Below the pieces are notes generated by a model. The model had not been told where the DNA came from, did no database searches, and worked only from the letters and a program-made list of their open reading frames with translations. Both the position numbers and the translations under genes were made by a program. From Bog-473 sp035483935 (GTDB lineage: Bacteria; Actinomycetota; Acidimicrobiia; Acidimicrobiales; RAAP-2): a DNA stretch of 10,873 nucleotides. This document shows, one piece after another, positions 1 to 5,849 of the stretch (position 1 is its first letter; the number at the start of each line of letters is the position of its first letter). The DNA lies in assembly GCA_035483935.1 (NCBI GenBank), contig DATHPK010000166.1, forward strand, positions 1 through 10,873, written 5' to 3'.

Positions 1-828
1 GGTGTCGCGGTAGTAACCGCTCGCCGCGCAATACCCCGAGGCGACACAGGACACGTCGTAGACGAACGAGTCGGTCGACACGCTGGTGGGCAGGGCCGCC
101 TGCGTCGACCAGGTCGTCCCGGACAGTGTGTCGATCAGTCCGATCACGGCGCCGCTCGTGTTGGTGTACTGGCCCACGGCGACACACGACGTCGTCGAGA
201 CGCAGCTGACCGCGAACAGGTACGCGTTCGGGAACGCCGTGGGTCCGGAGTCGACGGCGGTGTCACCGGGGACGGGCGCCTCCGCGGCAGCCCAGTTCCC
301 GTTTGACGAGGTCTCGAGCAAGGGTTGCATGTGCGCGGCGGTGTCGTAGTAACCACCCACGGCGACGCAGAAGGTGCTGCTCGGACACGAGATCGCGTGG
401 CAGACCTCGATCACGCCGCACTGCTGCGACCCGATGAACAGTCCCTGGTCGATGCCGCTGCCGGCGTTGCCCGGCTGGGGCGCCTGCGTGTCGCTCCAGG
501 TCGACCCGCTCTGCGTCTCGATCACTCCCCAGGCGTGCCCGGCCGTGTCGTCGTACCAACCCACGGTGATGCACGCGGAGGGAGCCGGGCAGGCCGACGA
601 CGCCATGTACGCCGCCGGATTGGTGCTGCCGTTGCCGGCGTCGGTCGGCAGCGGCGCCTGCGCGGTGGTCCAGCCGGGTGCGGGAGGCGCCGCCGCGGCG
701 GGGGCGGCCGGCACCACGAGGAAGCCAAACCCGGCCAGCAGCACCATCACCCCCGAGAGCGGAGACATGAGGTGTCGCTTCGCCAACTCCGACGGTCGGG
801 TTGCCCGACCTGCATGACGAGTGCGCAT
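1..828 (-). CDS. Secreted Cys-paired repeat (propeller-like) protein, partial at its C-terminus
   Basis: The frame is open from ATG at 828 to the left edge, giving 276 residues with no stop, so the C-terminus is missing. GGGGAGGA four bases upstream of the ATG fixes the start. Residues 1-47 form a long signal peptide: a basic N-region, a hydrophobic core at about 26-39 and an Ala-rich cleavage zone at about 41-47. Four repeats of roughly 58-68 residues follow, opening at W53, W111, W179 and W240. Each has a Trp followed by an Ala-Pro-x-Pro-like stretch (degenerate in the fourth), then a CX5C pair (C80/C86, C148/C154, C209/C215, C261/C267) and a V-G-x-Y-like strand; the first three go on to a 'IET.SG'-like strand. 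Repeat 2 carries an extra CX5C pair, C137/C143. Repeats of this length with recurring aromatics suggest beta-propeller blades. Export follows from the signal; the fold is inferred. No catalytic motif is visible. A surface or extracellular binding role is possible but unproven. Confidence 0.85.
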   Translation of the reverse strand, partial: MRTRHAGRATRPSELAKRHLMSPLSGVMVLLAGFGFLVVPAAPAAAAPPAPGWTTAQAPLPTDAGNGSTNPAAYMASSACPAPSACITVGWYDDTAGHAWGVIETQSGSTWSDTQAPQPGNAGSGIDQGLFIGSQQCGVIEVCHAISCPSSTFCVAVGGYYDTAAHMQPLLETSSNGNWAAAEAPVPGDTAVDSGPTAFPNAYLFAVSCVSTTSCVAVGQYTNTSGAVIGLIDTLSGTTWSTQAALPTSVSTDSFVYDVSCVASGYCAASGYYRDT

Positions 829-832
829 CGCG

Positions 833-840
833 TCCTCCCC
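833..840 (-). promoter_or_regulatory. Strong ribosome binding site for the secreted repeat protein
   Basis: The minus strand reads GGGGAGGA, then CGCG, then ATG. It decides the start at 828 over the in-frame ATG at codon 21 (768), which has no comparable Shine-Dalgarno sequence. Confidence 0.75.
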
Positions 841-883
841 GGCTGGCACCGTGCTGGGTCGCACCAAACTGCCCTGACGCGGG

Positions 884-889
884 ATGGTA
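884..889 (-). promoter_or_regulatory. Possible -10 element for the secreted repeat gene
   Basis: TACCAT on the minus strand fits the actinobacterial TANNNT -10 pattern and would give a leader of about 50 nt. No good -35 lies 16-18 bp upstream. An imperfect inverted repeat at 886-903 (GGTAAC, six bases, GTGACC) overlaps it and could be an operator. The rest of the 829-974 gap shows no gene or clear terminator. Confidence 0.25.
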
Positions 890-974
890 ACGGAGGTGTG
901 ACCTCGTTGTGTAGGAATGTTGCACCCCCCGATGCTCGCGACGCTCAGTCGGCCGCGGCGGCTCGGGCCACCCC

Positions 975-1355
975 CTATTCGAGCGTTACGTCCTCGTCGC
1001 CCCAGTACGCCTCGACGGCCGAGATCAGCCCGTCGTCGGTGATCGTGAAGATCTCCACGCCGCGGATGTGCATCGTCGCACCGCCTTCGAGGCCGAGCGT
1101 GATGTGAAAGCGGATACCGGCCTTGTCCGCGACCGGGTGGCACTCCTCCACTTCGAACGTCATCGACTCGCAGGCCTCGAAGGACTGCTTGATGAACGTG
1201 TGGATCTCGTCCCGGCCGTTGTGGACGCCCGAAGGGTACGGGTCCACCTGGACGGCGTCCGGCGTGAAGAGCGCGGCGTACTTGTCTGCGTCTCTGGAGC
1301 TGGCCGCCTCGGCGTAGCGGTCCATGGCTTCACGCAGTTGGGTCGTGGTCGGCAT
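975..1355 (-). CDS. Ketosteroid-isomerase-like NTF2/SnoaL-fold protein (126 aa)
   Basis: This small, probably cytoplasmic protein has no signal peptide and the alpha+beta cone pattern of the NTF2/SnoaL superfamily. It aligns by eye almost without gaps to the classical Delta5-3-ketosteroid isomerase of Comamonas (125 aa). An 'RYAEA' helix carries Y14, a 'LFTPDAVQVDP' segment carries D38, and a C-terminal 'YWGDEDV' resembles the KSI 'LFGEKNI' end. In KSI, Tyr14 and Asp99 form the oxyanion hole and Asp38 shuttles the proton. Here Tyr14 and Asp38 sit at the same numbers, and the Asp99 position looks like E101. The fold is secure. Steroid isomerase activity is only possible, because the superfamily is functionally diverse and no steroid genes are nearby. 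The start ATG at 1355 gives the family's normal length but has no clear Shine-Dalgarno; a TANNNT hexamer lies eight bases upstream. An ATG at 1325 is the alternative but would remove residues before the Tyr14 helix. Confidence 0.87.
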   Translation of the reverse strand: MPTTTQLREAMDRYAEAASSRDADKYAALFTPDAVQVDPYPSGVHNGRDEIHTFIKQSFEACESMTFEVEECHPVADKAGIRFHITLGLEGGATMHIRGVEIFTITDDGLISAVEAYWGDEDVTLE

Positions 1356-1363
1356 GGTCGGAG

Positions 1364-1369
1364 ACTCTA
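1364..1369 (-). promoter_or_regulatory. Candidate -10 element for leaderless transcription of the KSI-like gene
   Basis: TAGAGT on the minus strand is followed by eight bases and then the ATG at 1355. That spacing would place the transcript start at or within a couple of bases of the start codon, a common leaderless arrangement in Actinobacteria. It fits the lack of a Shine-Dalgarno. No convincing -35 is present. Confidence 0.35.
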
Positions 1370-1454
1370 GGGGGCCGCCGACGCCGAGGCCTGGGCCTTC
1401 GTCTGCCCGGAGTCGGGCGGCTCGCACCCCCGGCGGCGCGACTCGCAATGGGGG

Positions 1455-1460
1455 TAGCCT
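1455..1460 (+). promoter_or_regulatory. Possible -10 element for the 202-aa exported protein
   Basis: TAGCCT fits TANNNT, 27 bp before the ATG at 1488, which would leave a short leader of about 20 nt containing the Shine-Dalgarno. No -35 match is visible, so this is weak. The rest of the 1356-1487 divergent gap is GC-rich with no further signal that I can support. Confidence 0.25.
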
Positions 1461-1475
1461 CGCGCCAGCTGTCAC

Positions 1476-1483
1476 AGGAGGTG
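1476..1483 (+). promoter_or_regulatory. Near-perfect ribosome binding site
   Basis: AGGAGGTG lies four bases before the ATG at 1488. It is close to the full anti-16S complement, which suggests efficient translation of the exported protein and fixes its start. Confidence 0.8.
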
Positions 1484-1487
1484 CACA

Positions 1488-2096
1488 ATGCGCCGCACGT
1501 TGAACGCACGGGCCGTCAGCGCCCTCGCCCTGGCCGCCATGACGATCGGCCTCCTCGCCGGAGTGTTCGCCCCGGGGGTGGCGAGCGCCCGCCTGGCAGC
1601 CACGACCGCGAAGAGCACGACGATGTGCTTCGCATCGGGCACCATCACGGCGAATCCACCGCTGACTCTCGGCAGTGGAAAGGCCACGACGCTCACCTTC
1701 CACGCCACGATGCACGGCTGCACCGGCTCGGCCGCCAGCAAGGTGACACAGGCGACCTTCACCGGAAAGAGCACCGACACATCGGCCAGCTGCGTGGCGT
1801 TCGAGAACGCGTTCCCACCACTCAGCGGAAAGGTCACCTACAAGACGACCAGTGGTTCGCTCACGCCCACGAAGCTCTCGTTCTCGGCAGGCAAACTGCT
1901 CTCCATGGCCACGCCGACGCCCATCTCGTACCCGAGCCCGGGCGAAAAGGGCACCGCCAAGGGATCGTTCGCCACGTCGCACGCCACGATGAACCTCAAC
2001 CTGAGCGTGCCGTACGCGCAATGGGTGAGCATGTGTCAGAGCTCTTCGGGCCTGGCCACCATGACCTTGGCCCCGACGAGCAGCGCCACACTCTGA
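1488..2096 (+). CDS. Exported four-cysteine protein of unknown function (202 aa)
   Basis: The protein has a textbook signal peptide: basic 'RRTLNAR', a hydrophobic core at about 10-29, and 'VASA' with likely cleavage after A34. There is no lipobox cysteine at the cleavage site, so it is probably released or wall-associated. The mature part (about 168 residues) is rich in Thr, Ser, Ala and Gly, with alternating beta-strand character. It has four cysteines (C47, C78, C102, C183), enough for two disulfides. The pattern 'NPPLTL', then 'GCTGS', then 'ATFTGK' is like that of many uncharacterised exported actinobacterial proteins, but I cannot name a family. The Shine-Dalgarno is excellent. The gene diverges from the KSI-like gene and converges on uvrB, with 18 bp between the stop codons. 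No enzymatic motif is visible; an Ig-like or jelly-roll fold is a guess. Confidence 0.82.
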   Translation: MRRTLNARAVSALALAAMTIGLLAGVFAPGVASARLAATTAKSTTMCFASGTITANPPLTLGSGKATTLTFHATMHGCTGSAASKVTQATFTGKSTDTSASCVAFENAFPPLSGKVTYKTTSGSLTPTKLSFSAGKLLSMATPTPISYPSPGEKGTAKGSFATSHATMNLNLSVPYAQWVSMCQSSSGLATMTLAPTSSATL

Positions 2097-2118
2097 CCCG
2101 GCGACTCCGTCCGGTCAG
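2093..2118. terminator. Short hairpin at the convergent junction, possible two-way terminator
   Basis: Bases 2093-2098 pair with 2113-2118, and 2100-2101 pair with 2111-2112, with C2099 bulged and a 9-base loop. The stem contains the TGA stop of the exported-protein gene and the TGA stop of uvrB on the other strand. There is no T-tract on either side, so intrinsic termination is uncertain. Confidence 0.3.
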
Positions 2119-4175
2119 CCCGGTATGGAGGAGCGGAGCTCGGCGATCTCGTCGCGCAGCAACGCCGCCTCCTCGTAGCGCAGGTCGGCGGCGGCGGCCT
2201 TCATCTCCGACTCGAGCTGCGTGATCAGCTCGACCGCCTCGGCCGGCGTGGACGCGTCGCCCTCGGCGAAGAGATCGGTGGGGGCGCGCCGGTTGCCGCG
2301 CACCGCGGCGTTGCGGCGAACCTCGGCCCGGCTACGACCGGCCCGAGTGGAACGACCGTCGGTGCCGACGCCGCCGCTGCCCCGGATGCGCTCGAGGATG
2401 TCGGTGACCGACTTGCGGATCGTCTGGGGGTCGATCCCGTGCTCCCGGTTGTAGGCCATCTGGACCTCGCGGCGGCGCTGCGTGACCGAGACCGCCTCGC
2501 GCATGGAGTCGGTGACGGTGTCGGCGTAGAGCACCACCATGCCGTCGACGTTGCGCGCCGCCCGTCCCATGGTCTGGATGAGGGAGGACGCCGAGCGCAG
2601 GAAGCCCTCTTTGTCGGCGTCGAGGATGGCTACGAGCGCGACCTCCGGGAGGTCGAGGCCTTCCCGCAGGAGGTTGATGCCCACGAGGACGTCGACGGAA
2701 CCCAGGCGCAGCTCGCGGAGGATCTCGATGCGAGTGATGGTGTCGATGTCGGAATGCAGGTACTGCACGCGCACGCCGGCCTCGGCCAGGTAGTCGGTCA
2801 GGTCCTCCGCCATCTTCTTTGTCAGCGTGGTGACAAGAACGCGGCCGCCCGCCCCGACGGTCTTGGTGATGCGGTTGAGGAGGTCGTCGATCTGGCCCTT
2901 CGTGGGCATGATCGTGACCTCGGGGTCCACGAGGCCCGTCGGGCGGATGACCTGCTCGACGACCTGGTCCGAATGCTCCAGCTCGAAGGGACCGGGCGTG
3001 GCCGAGACGAACACACACTGGGACACCCGCTCGACGAATTCCTCGAAGCGCAGCGGGCGGTTGTCCTTGGCCGACGGGAGCCGGAAGCCGTGCTCGACCA
3101 GCACGTCCTTGCGCGAGCGGTCGCCGGCGTACTGGCCGTGGAGCTGCGGGACGGCGACGTGGCTCTCGTCGATGACACAGAGCCAGTCCTTCGGGAAGAA
3201 GTCGAGGAGCGTGTAGGGGGTCTCGCCGGGCTTGCGGCCGTCGAGGTGGCGGCTGTAGTTCTCGATGCCCGAGCAGATGCCGGTCTCGGCCAGCATCTCG
3301 AGGTCGTGCTCGGTGCGCACCCGGAGGCGCTGCGCCTCGAGGAGCTTGCCCTGCTGCTCGAACTCCTGCAGGCTCTCGCGCAGCTCGACCTCGATGGTGC
3401 CGACGGCCCGCTGGATGATCTCGTCGCCGGTCACGTAGTGCGTGGCGGCGTAGACGGCGACGTCCTCCATTTCGTCGCCCATCTCCCCGGTGATGACGTC
3501 GAAGGGCACGATGCGCTCGATCGTGTCACCGAACATCTCGACGCGCAGCGCTGCCTCTTCGTAGGCCGGGTGGATCTCGACGGTGTCGCCGCGGGCGCGG
3601 AAGGTGCCGCGGACGAGATTGACGTCGTTGCGGGAGTATTGGAGGTCCACGAGGCGCCGCAGCACCTCGCGCTGGTCGACCTGCTCCCCCACCGCCAGGC
3701 CGAGGATGCGGTCCGCGTACTCGTCGGGCGAGCCCAGGCCGTAGATGCAGGACACCGAGGCGACGACGATCACGTCGCGGCGCATGAGCAGCGACGAGGT
3801 GGTGGCGTGCCGGAGCCGGTCGATCTCGTCGTTGATAGAGGAGTCCTTCTCGATGTACGTGTCCGTCGAGGGCAGGTACGCCTCGGGTTGGTAGTAGTCG
3901 TAGTAGCTGACGAAGAACTCGACCCGGTTCTTCGGGAAGAGGTCGCGCAGCTCGGAGGAGAGCTGGGCGGCGAGCGACTTGTTGGGCTCGATGATGAGGG
4001 TCGGGCGCTGCACCTGCTCGATCATCCAGGCGATGGTGGCGGTCTTGCCCGAGCCCGTGATGCCCTGGAGGGTCTGGTAGCGGTCGCCGCGGGTGACCCC
4101 GCGAGCCAGCGAGGTGATGGCCGTCGGCTGGTCGCCGGAGGGCTTGAACGGGGAGACGACCTCGAATTCGGGCAT
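2115..4175 (-). CDS. uvrB: UvrABC excinuclease subunit B
   Basis: This is the damage-verifying helicase-like subunit of nucleotide excision repair. It is loaded by UvrA, opens the DNA around the lesion and recruits UvrC. The protein is full length (686 aa) and collinear with the family. It shows the N-terminal 'FKPSGDQP' region, the Walker A motif GITGSGKT at 38-45, and the Tyr-rich beta-hairpin starting 'YYDYYQPEAYLP' at 91-102 that clamps the DNA strand. It also shows DESH at 336-339 (Walker B), SATPGP at 391-396, 'NLLREGLDLPEV' at 501-512 and the motif VI arginines in 'QTMGRAARN' at 534-542. A C-terminal UVR domain at about 645-682 binds UvrA and UvrC. A basic, Arg/Gly-rich linker at about 598-643 precedes the UVR domain and is probably disordered. 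The start ATG at 4175 gives the canonical 'MPEFEVVSPF' opening. The gene follows coaE after 86 bp. No LexA-type GAACNNNNGTTC box lies in that gap. Confidence 0.99.
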   Translation of the reverse strand: MPEFEVVSPFKPSGDQPTAITSLARGVTRGDRYQTLQGITGSGKTATIAWMIEQVQRPTLIIEPNKSLAAQLSSELRDLFPKNRVEFFVSYYDYYQPEAYLPSTDTYIEKDSSINDEIDRLRHATTSSLLMRRDVIVVASVSCIYGLGSPDEYADRILGLAVGEQVDQREVLRRLVDLQYSRNDVNLVRGTFRARGDTVEIHPAYEEAALRVEMFGDTIERIVPFDVITGEMGDEMEDVAVYAATHYVTGDEIIQRAVGTIEVELRESLQEFEQQGKLLEAQRLRVRTEHDLEMLAETGICSGIENYSRHLDGRKPGETPYTLLDFFPKDWLCVIDESHVAVPQLHGQYAGDRSRKDVLVEHGFRLPSAKDNRPLRFEEFVERVSQCVFVSATPGPFELEHSDQVVEQVIRPTGLVDPEVTIMPTKGQIDDLLNRITKTVGAGGRVLVTTLTKKMAEDLTDYLAEAGVRVQYLHSDIDTITRIEILRELRLGSVDVLVGINLLREGLDLPEVALVAILDADKEGFLRSASSLIQTMGRAARNVDGMVVLYADTVTDSMREAVSVTQRRREVQMAYNREHGIDPQTIRKSVTDILERIRGSGGVGTDGRSTRAGRSRAEVRRNAAVRGNRRAPTDLFAEGDASTPAEAVELITQLESEMKAAAADLRYEEAALLRDEIAELRSSIPG

Positions 4176-4209
4176 GGCCCTTCGAGGCTACCTGTGGGGT
4201 GTGCCGGGA

Positions 4210-4226
4210 CCGGCGGGGCCCGCCGG
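4210..4226. repeat. Perfect 17-bp GC palindrome in the coaE-uvrB gap
   Basis: CCGGCGGG, a central G, then CCCGCCGG: eight complementary bases on each side of position 4218. In the minus-strand transcript it would fold into a very stable hairpin between the coaE stop and the uvrB start. There is no following U-tract, so it may slow RNA decay or partly attenuate rather than terminate. Function is inferred. Confidence 0.4.
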
Positions 4227-4261
4227 GGCGAGGTCCGGCGGGAGCGCGGCGTCGCCGGCCG

Positions 4262-4903
4262 TCAGGCCGGGGCACTCTCCGGCGCTTCGTGTGGCAATTC
4301 CTTCTGGGCCGCGAGCAACCAGTCCCAGAGCCTGCCCACCTCGCGCTCGAGCGCCGGGCGGTCGCCCGAGTTGTCGAGGACGTAGTCGGCCTCCTTGCAG
4401 CGCTCCTCGCGCGAGATCTGCGAGCGGATGCGCGCCTCGGCGTCGGCCCTGTCGAAGCCGCGTTGGGAGAGCAGTCGCTCGAGAGCGACGTCGGTCGGGG
4501 TGTCGACGACGACGACCTTATGCAGCTTGACCATCTCGCGGTGCACCGCCGTGAGGAGCGGGATGGCGAGGACCACGATGTCGTCGGTGTCGGCGAGGGC
4601 GTCGCGCATCTCGATCATGCGTATGCCGATGGCGGGGTGGGTGATCGCGTTGAGGGCGAGGCGGGATTCCTCGTCGGCGAAGGCGATGTTGGCCAGCGCC
4701 TGGCGGTCGATCGTGCCGTCGGCGGCGACGATGTCCGGGCCGAACCGATCGATGAGCGGCTGGTAGGCGGGACCGCCGGGAGCGACCACGTCGCGTGCGA
4801 CCTGATCCGCATCGATGAGGACGGCTCCCCGTTCCACGAGCAGGTCGGCCACGGCGGACTTGCCCGACCCGATGCCTCCCGTGAGGCCGACGGCCAGCAT
4901 CAT
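4262..4903 (-). CDS. coaE: Dephospho-CoA kinase
   Basis: This enzyme catalyses the last step of coenzyme A synthesis: ATP-dependent phosphorylation of the 3'-hydroxyl of the ribose of dephospho-CoA, in the cytosol. The 213 residues match the usual single-domain bacterial CoaE length. The P-loop is GGIGSGKS at 9-16. 'LIDADQVARDVV' at 29-40 carries the acidic residue expected at the acceptor site. 'LNAITHPAI' at 84-92, 'IPLLTAV' at 114-120 and 'VVVVDTPTDVALERL' at 130-144 are family landmarks. The lid segment has the usual Arg and Gln residues, and 'ADYVLDNSGD' at 172-181 is typical of the C-terminus. The gene has two tandem ATGs (4903 and 4900), and the upstream methyltransferase stop TAG touches the first, so translation is probably coupled. 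It has no good Shine-Dalgarno of its own. There is no extra domain of the kind fused to CoaE in mycobacteria. Confidence 0.97.
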   Translation of the reverse strand: MMLAVGLTGGIGSGKSAVADLLVERGAVLIDADQVARDVVAPGGPAYQPLIDRFGPDIVAADGTIDRQALANIAFADEESRLALNAITHPAIGIRMIEMRDALADTDDIVVLAIPLLTAVHREMVKLHKVVVVDTPTDVALERLLSQRGFDRADAEARIRSQISREERCKEADYVLDNSGDRPALEREVGRLWDWLLAAQKELPHEAPESAPA

Positions 4904-5764
4904 CTAGGCGGCGCCGCTCTTCTGGGCCGGGGTGGCCTGCTGCGCCTGCTCCGCGGAACCGGCCTGGCGCAAGGGCCGGCGGGCGACGGCGAAGAGCACG
5001 AGCGTGGTGTCGTCGGGCTCGTCCGTGACGAACCAGTCATCGGCCGTGATCCCGGTGAGACCGCCGCTGTCGCCGCGCGCGAACACCTTGTACACGAGCG
5101 GGAGCAGGCGGGTGTAGGTCCAGACGTACCACGAATATGGCATGCGGTGGCGCAGGTCGAAGACGTCGAGGCGCAACATCTTGTTGCCCTTGGCGCGGCG
5201 GGCCTCGAAGTCCGCCTTCACGCGTGGGTTGGCGTCGACGCCGCCGAGCCAGACATCGCCGAAGTGCCGCTCGAGCATTGACTTGAGCTCGGCGCGGTCG
5301 AAGAGGTGAAGATGGAAGGGGTTCTCGAAGTCGGTCGGGCCGTTGGGCGTGACAAGACAGAGGACGCCGTCGTCGGTGATGACGCGGGCGAGCTCGGCGA
5401 CGTGGCGCTCGGGGTCGGTGAAGTGCTCGATCAGGTGCGACGAGCAGGCGCCGTCGAAGGTGGCGGTCCCGAGGCCGAGCGCCCGGGCGTCCATCTGGGC
5501 CACCCTCAGGCCCTCGGGCTCGTAGCGGGCGGCGGCGGTCGTCGTGGCGTCGGAGGAATAGTCGACGCCCAGGACGGTGCGGTCGGGCGCCAGGAAGCGG
5601 GCGGACTCGAACCCCTGGCCGCAGCCAACATCGAGGACGCGGCCCGATCCGATGCGCTCGAGGATGGCCCGGTACCCCGCCTCGTGCAGGGCGAGCAGGG
5701 AGTCCGGGGTCACGCCCTGTTGCGGCCTCTCCCCGGTGAGGCGGCTCTTGGTGCTGGTGGCCAC
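4904..5764 (-). CDS. Class I SAM-dependent methyltransferase
   Basis: This 286-aa protein has a Rossmann-type methyltransferase core of the Methyltransf_11/25 kind. Motif I is VLDVGCGQG at 43-51 (SAM-binding Gly loop). The acidic residue after strand 2 is in 'GVDYSS' (D68), and 'QMDARAL' at 90-96 is the adenine-side acidic motif. 'SSHLIEHFTDPERHVAELARV' with 'GVLCLVTPNGP' covers strands 4 and 5. A C-terminal extension at about 180-260 rich in aromatics ('YSWYVWTYTRLLPLVY') may bind the acceptor or touch the membrane. The substrate is not evident. The start is GTG at 5764, preceded by GAAGGGAG at seven bases. The gene leads the run into coaE and uvrB and diverges from the AftD-like glycosyltransferase, which makes a glycan or lipid-linked substrate plausible but unproven. 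The last 20 or so residues are Ala/Gln-rich and probably disordered. Confidence 0.92.
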   Translation of the reverse strand: MATSTKSRLTGERPQQGVTPDSLLALHEAGYRAILERIGSGRVLDVGCGQGFESARFLAPDRTVLGVDYSSDATTTAAARYEPEGLRVAQMDARALGLGTATFDGACSSHLIEHFTDPERHVAELARVITDDGVLCLVTPNGPTDFENPFHLHLFDRAELKSMLERHFGDVWLGGVDANPRVKADFEARRAKGNKMLRLDVFDLRHRMPYSWYVWTYTRLLPLVYKVFARGDSGGLTGITADDWFVTDEPDDTTLVLFAVARRPLRQAGSAEQAQQATPAQKSGAA

Positions 5765-5771
5765 GAGGCCG

Positions 5772-5779
5772 CTCCCTTC
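5772..5779 (-). promoter_or_regulatory. Ribosome binding site supporting a GTG start
   Basis: GAAGGGAG lies seven bases upstream of GTG at 5764 on the minus strand and decides the start of the methyltransferase. Confidence 0.7.
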
Positions 5780-5797
5780 GCGTGTCGCTGCATGACA

Positions 5798-5810
5798 GGC
5801 CGTGACGGCC
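5798..5810. promoter_or_regulatory. Perfect 13-bp palindrome in the divergent control region, candidate operator
   Basis: GGCCGT, a central G, then ACGGCC: six complementary bases either side of 5804. It lies between the methyltransferase start (5764) and the shared -10 at 5820. For the plus-strand promoter it covers the -35 zone. For the minus-strand transcript it would fall just after the start point. A slightly wider imperfect pair (CAGGCC at 5796-5801, GGCCTG at 5812-5817) surrounds it. A dimeric repressor site is the simplest reading; a leader hairpin is the alternative. Confidence 0.4.
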
Positions 5811-5819
5811 GGGCCTGCT

Positions 5820-5826
5820 TACACTA
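5820..5826. promoter_or_regulatory. Symmetric -10 element, TACACTA, possible two-way promoter
   Basis: The plus strand reads TACACT and the minus strand reads TAGTGT; both fit the actinobacterial TANNNT -10 pattern. Plus transcription would start near 5832, about 18 nt before the AftD-like ATG. Minus transcription would start near 5814, about 49 nt before the methyltransferase GTG. No matching -35 at 16-18 bp is seen for the plus strand. Confidence 0.4.
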
Positions 5827-5849
5827 CCGGGCGACTTCCAGACCCCCCG

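Noticed and set aside
1454..1462. 9-mer GTAGCCTCG shared between the leader of the exported-protein gene and the region before uvrB (4191-4183, minus)
   Set aside because: It is at different distances from the two starts and only two copies were noticed, so chance is a fair explanation.
1356..2021. N-terminal extension of the KSI-like gene up to 2021
   Set aside because: The frame is open, but the added 222 residues are an out-of-phase antisense reading of the exported-protein gene and its promoter region. The family starts at the ATG at 1355.
2439..4385. Long open frame antisense to uvrB (about 650 codons)
   Set aside because: Low-complexity Val/Leu/Asp/Glu/Arg product with no motif. It is explained by GC-rich codon bias, since uvrB on the other strand is unambiguous.
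5802..5849. GTG at 5802 as the start of the AftD-like gene
   Set aside because: The 16 extra codons have many A/T third bases, unlike the gene. The GTG sits inside the palindrome and upstream of the candidate -10, and has no Shine-Dalgarno.
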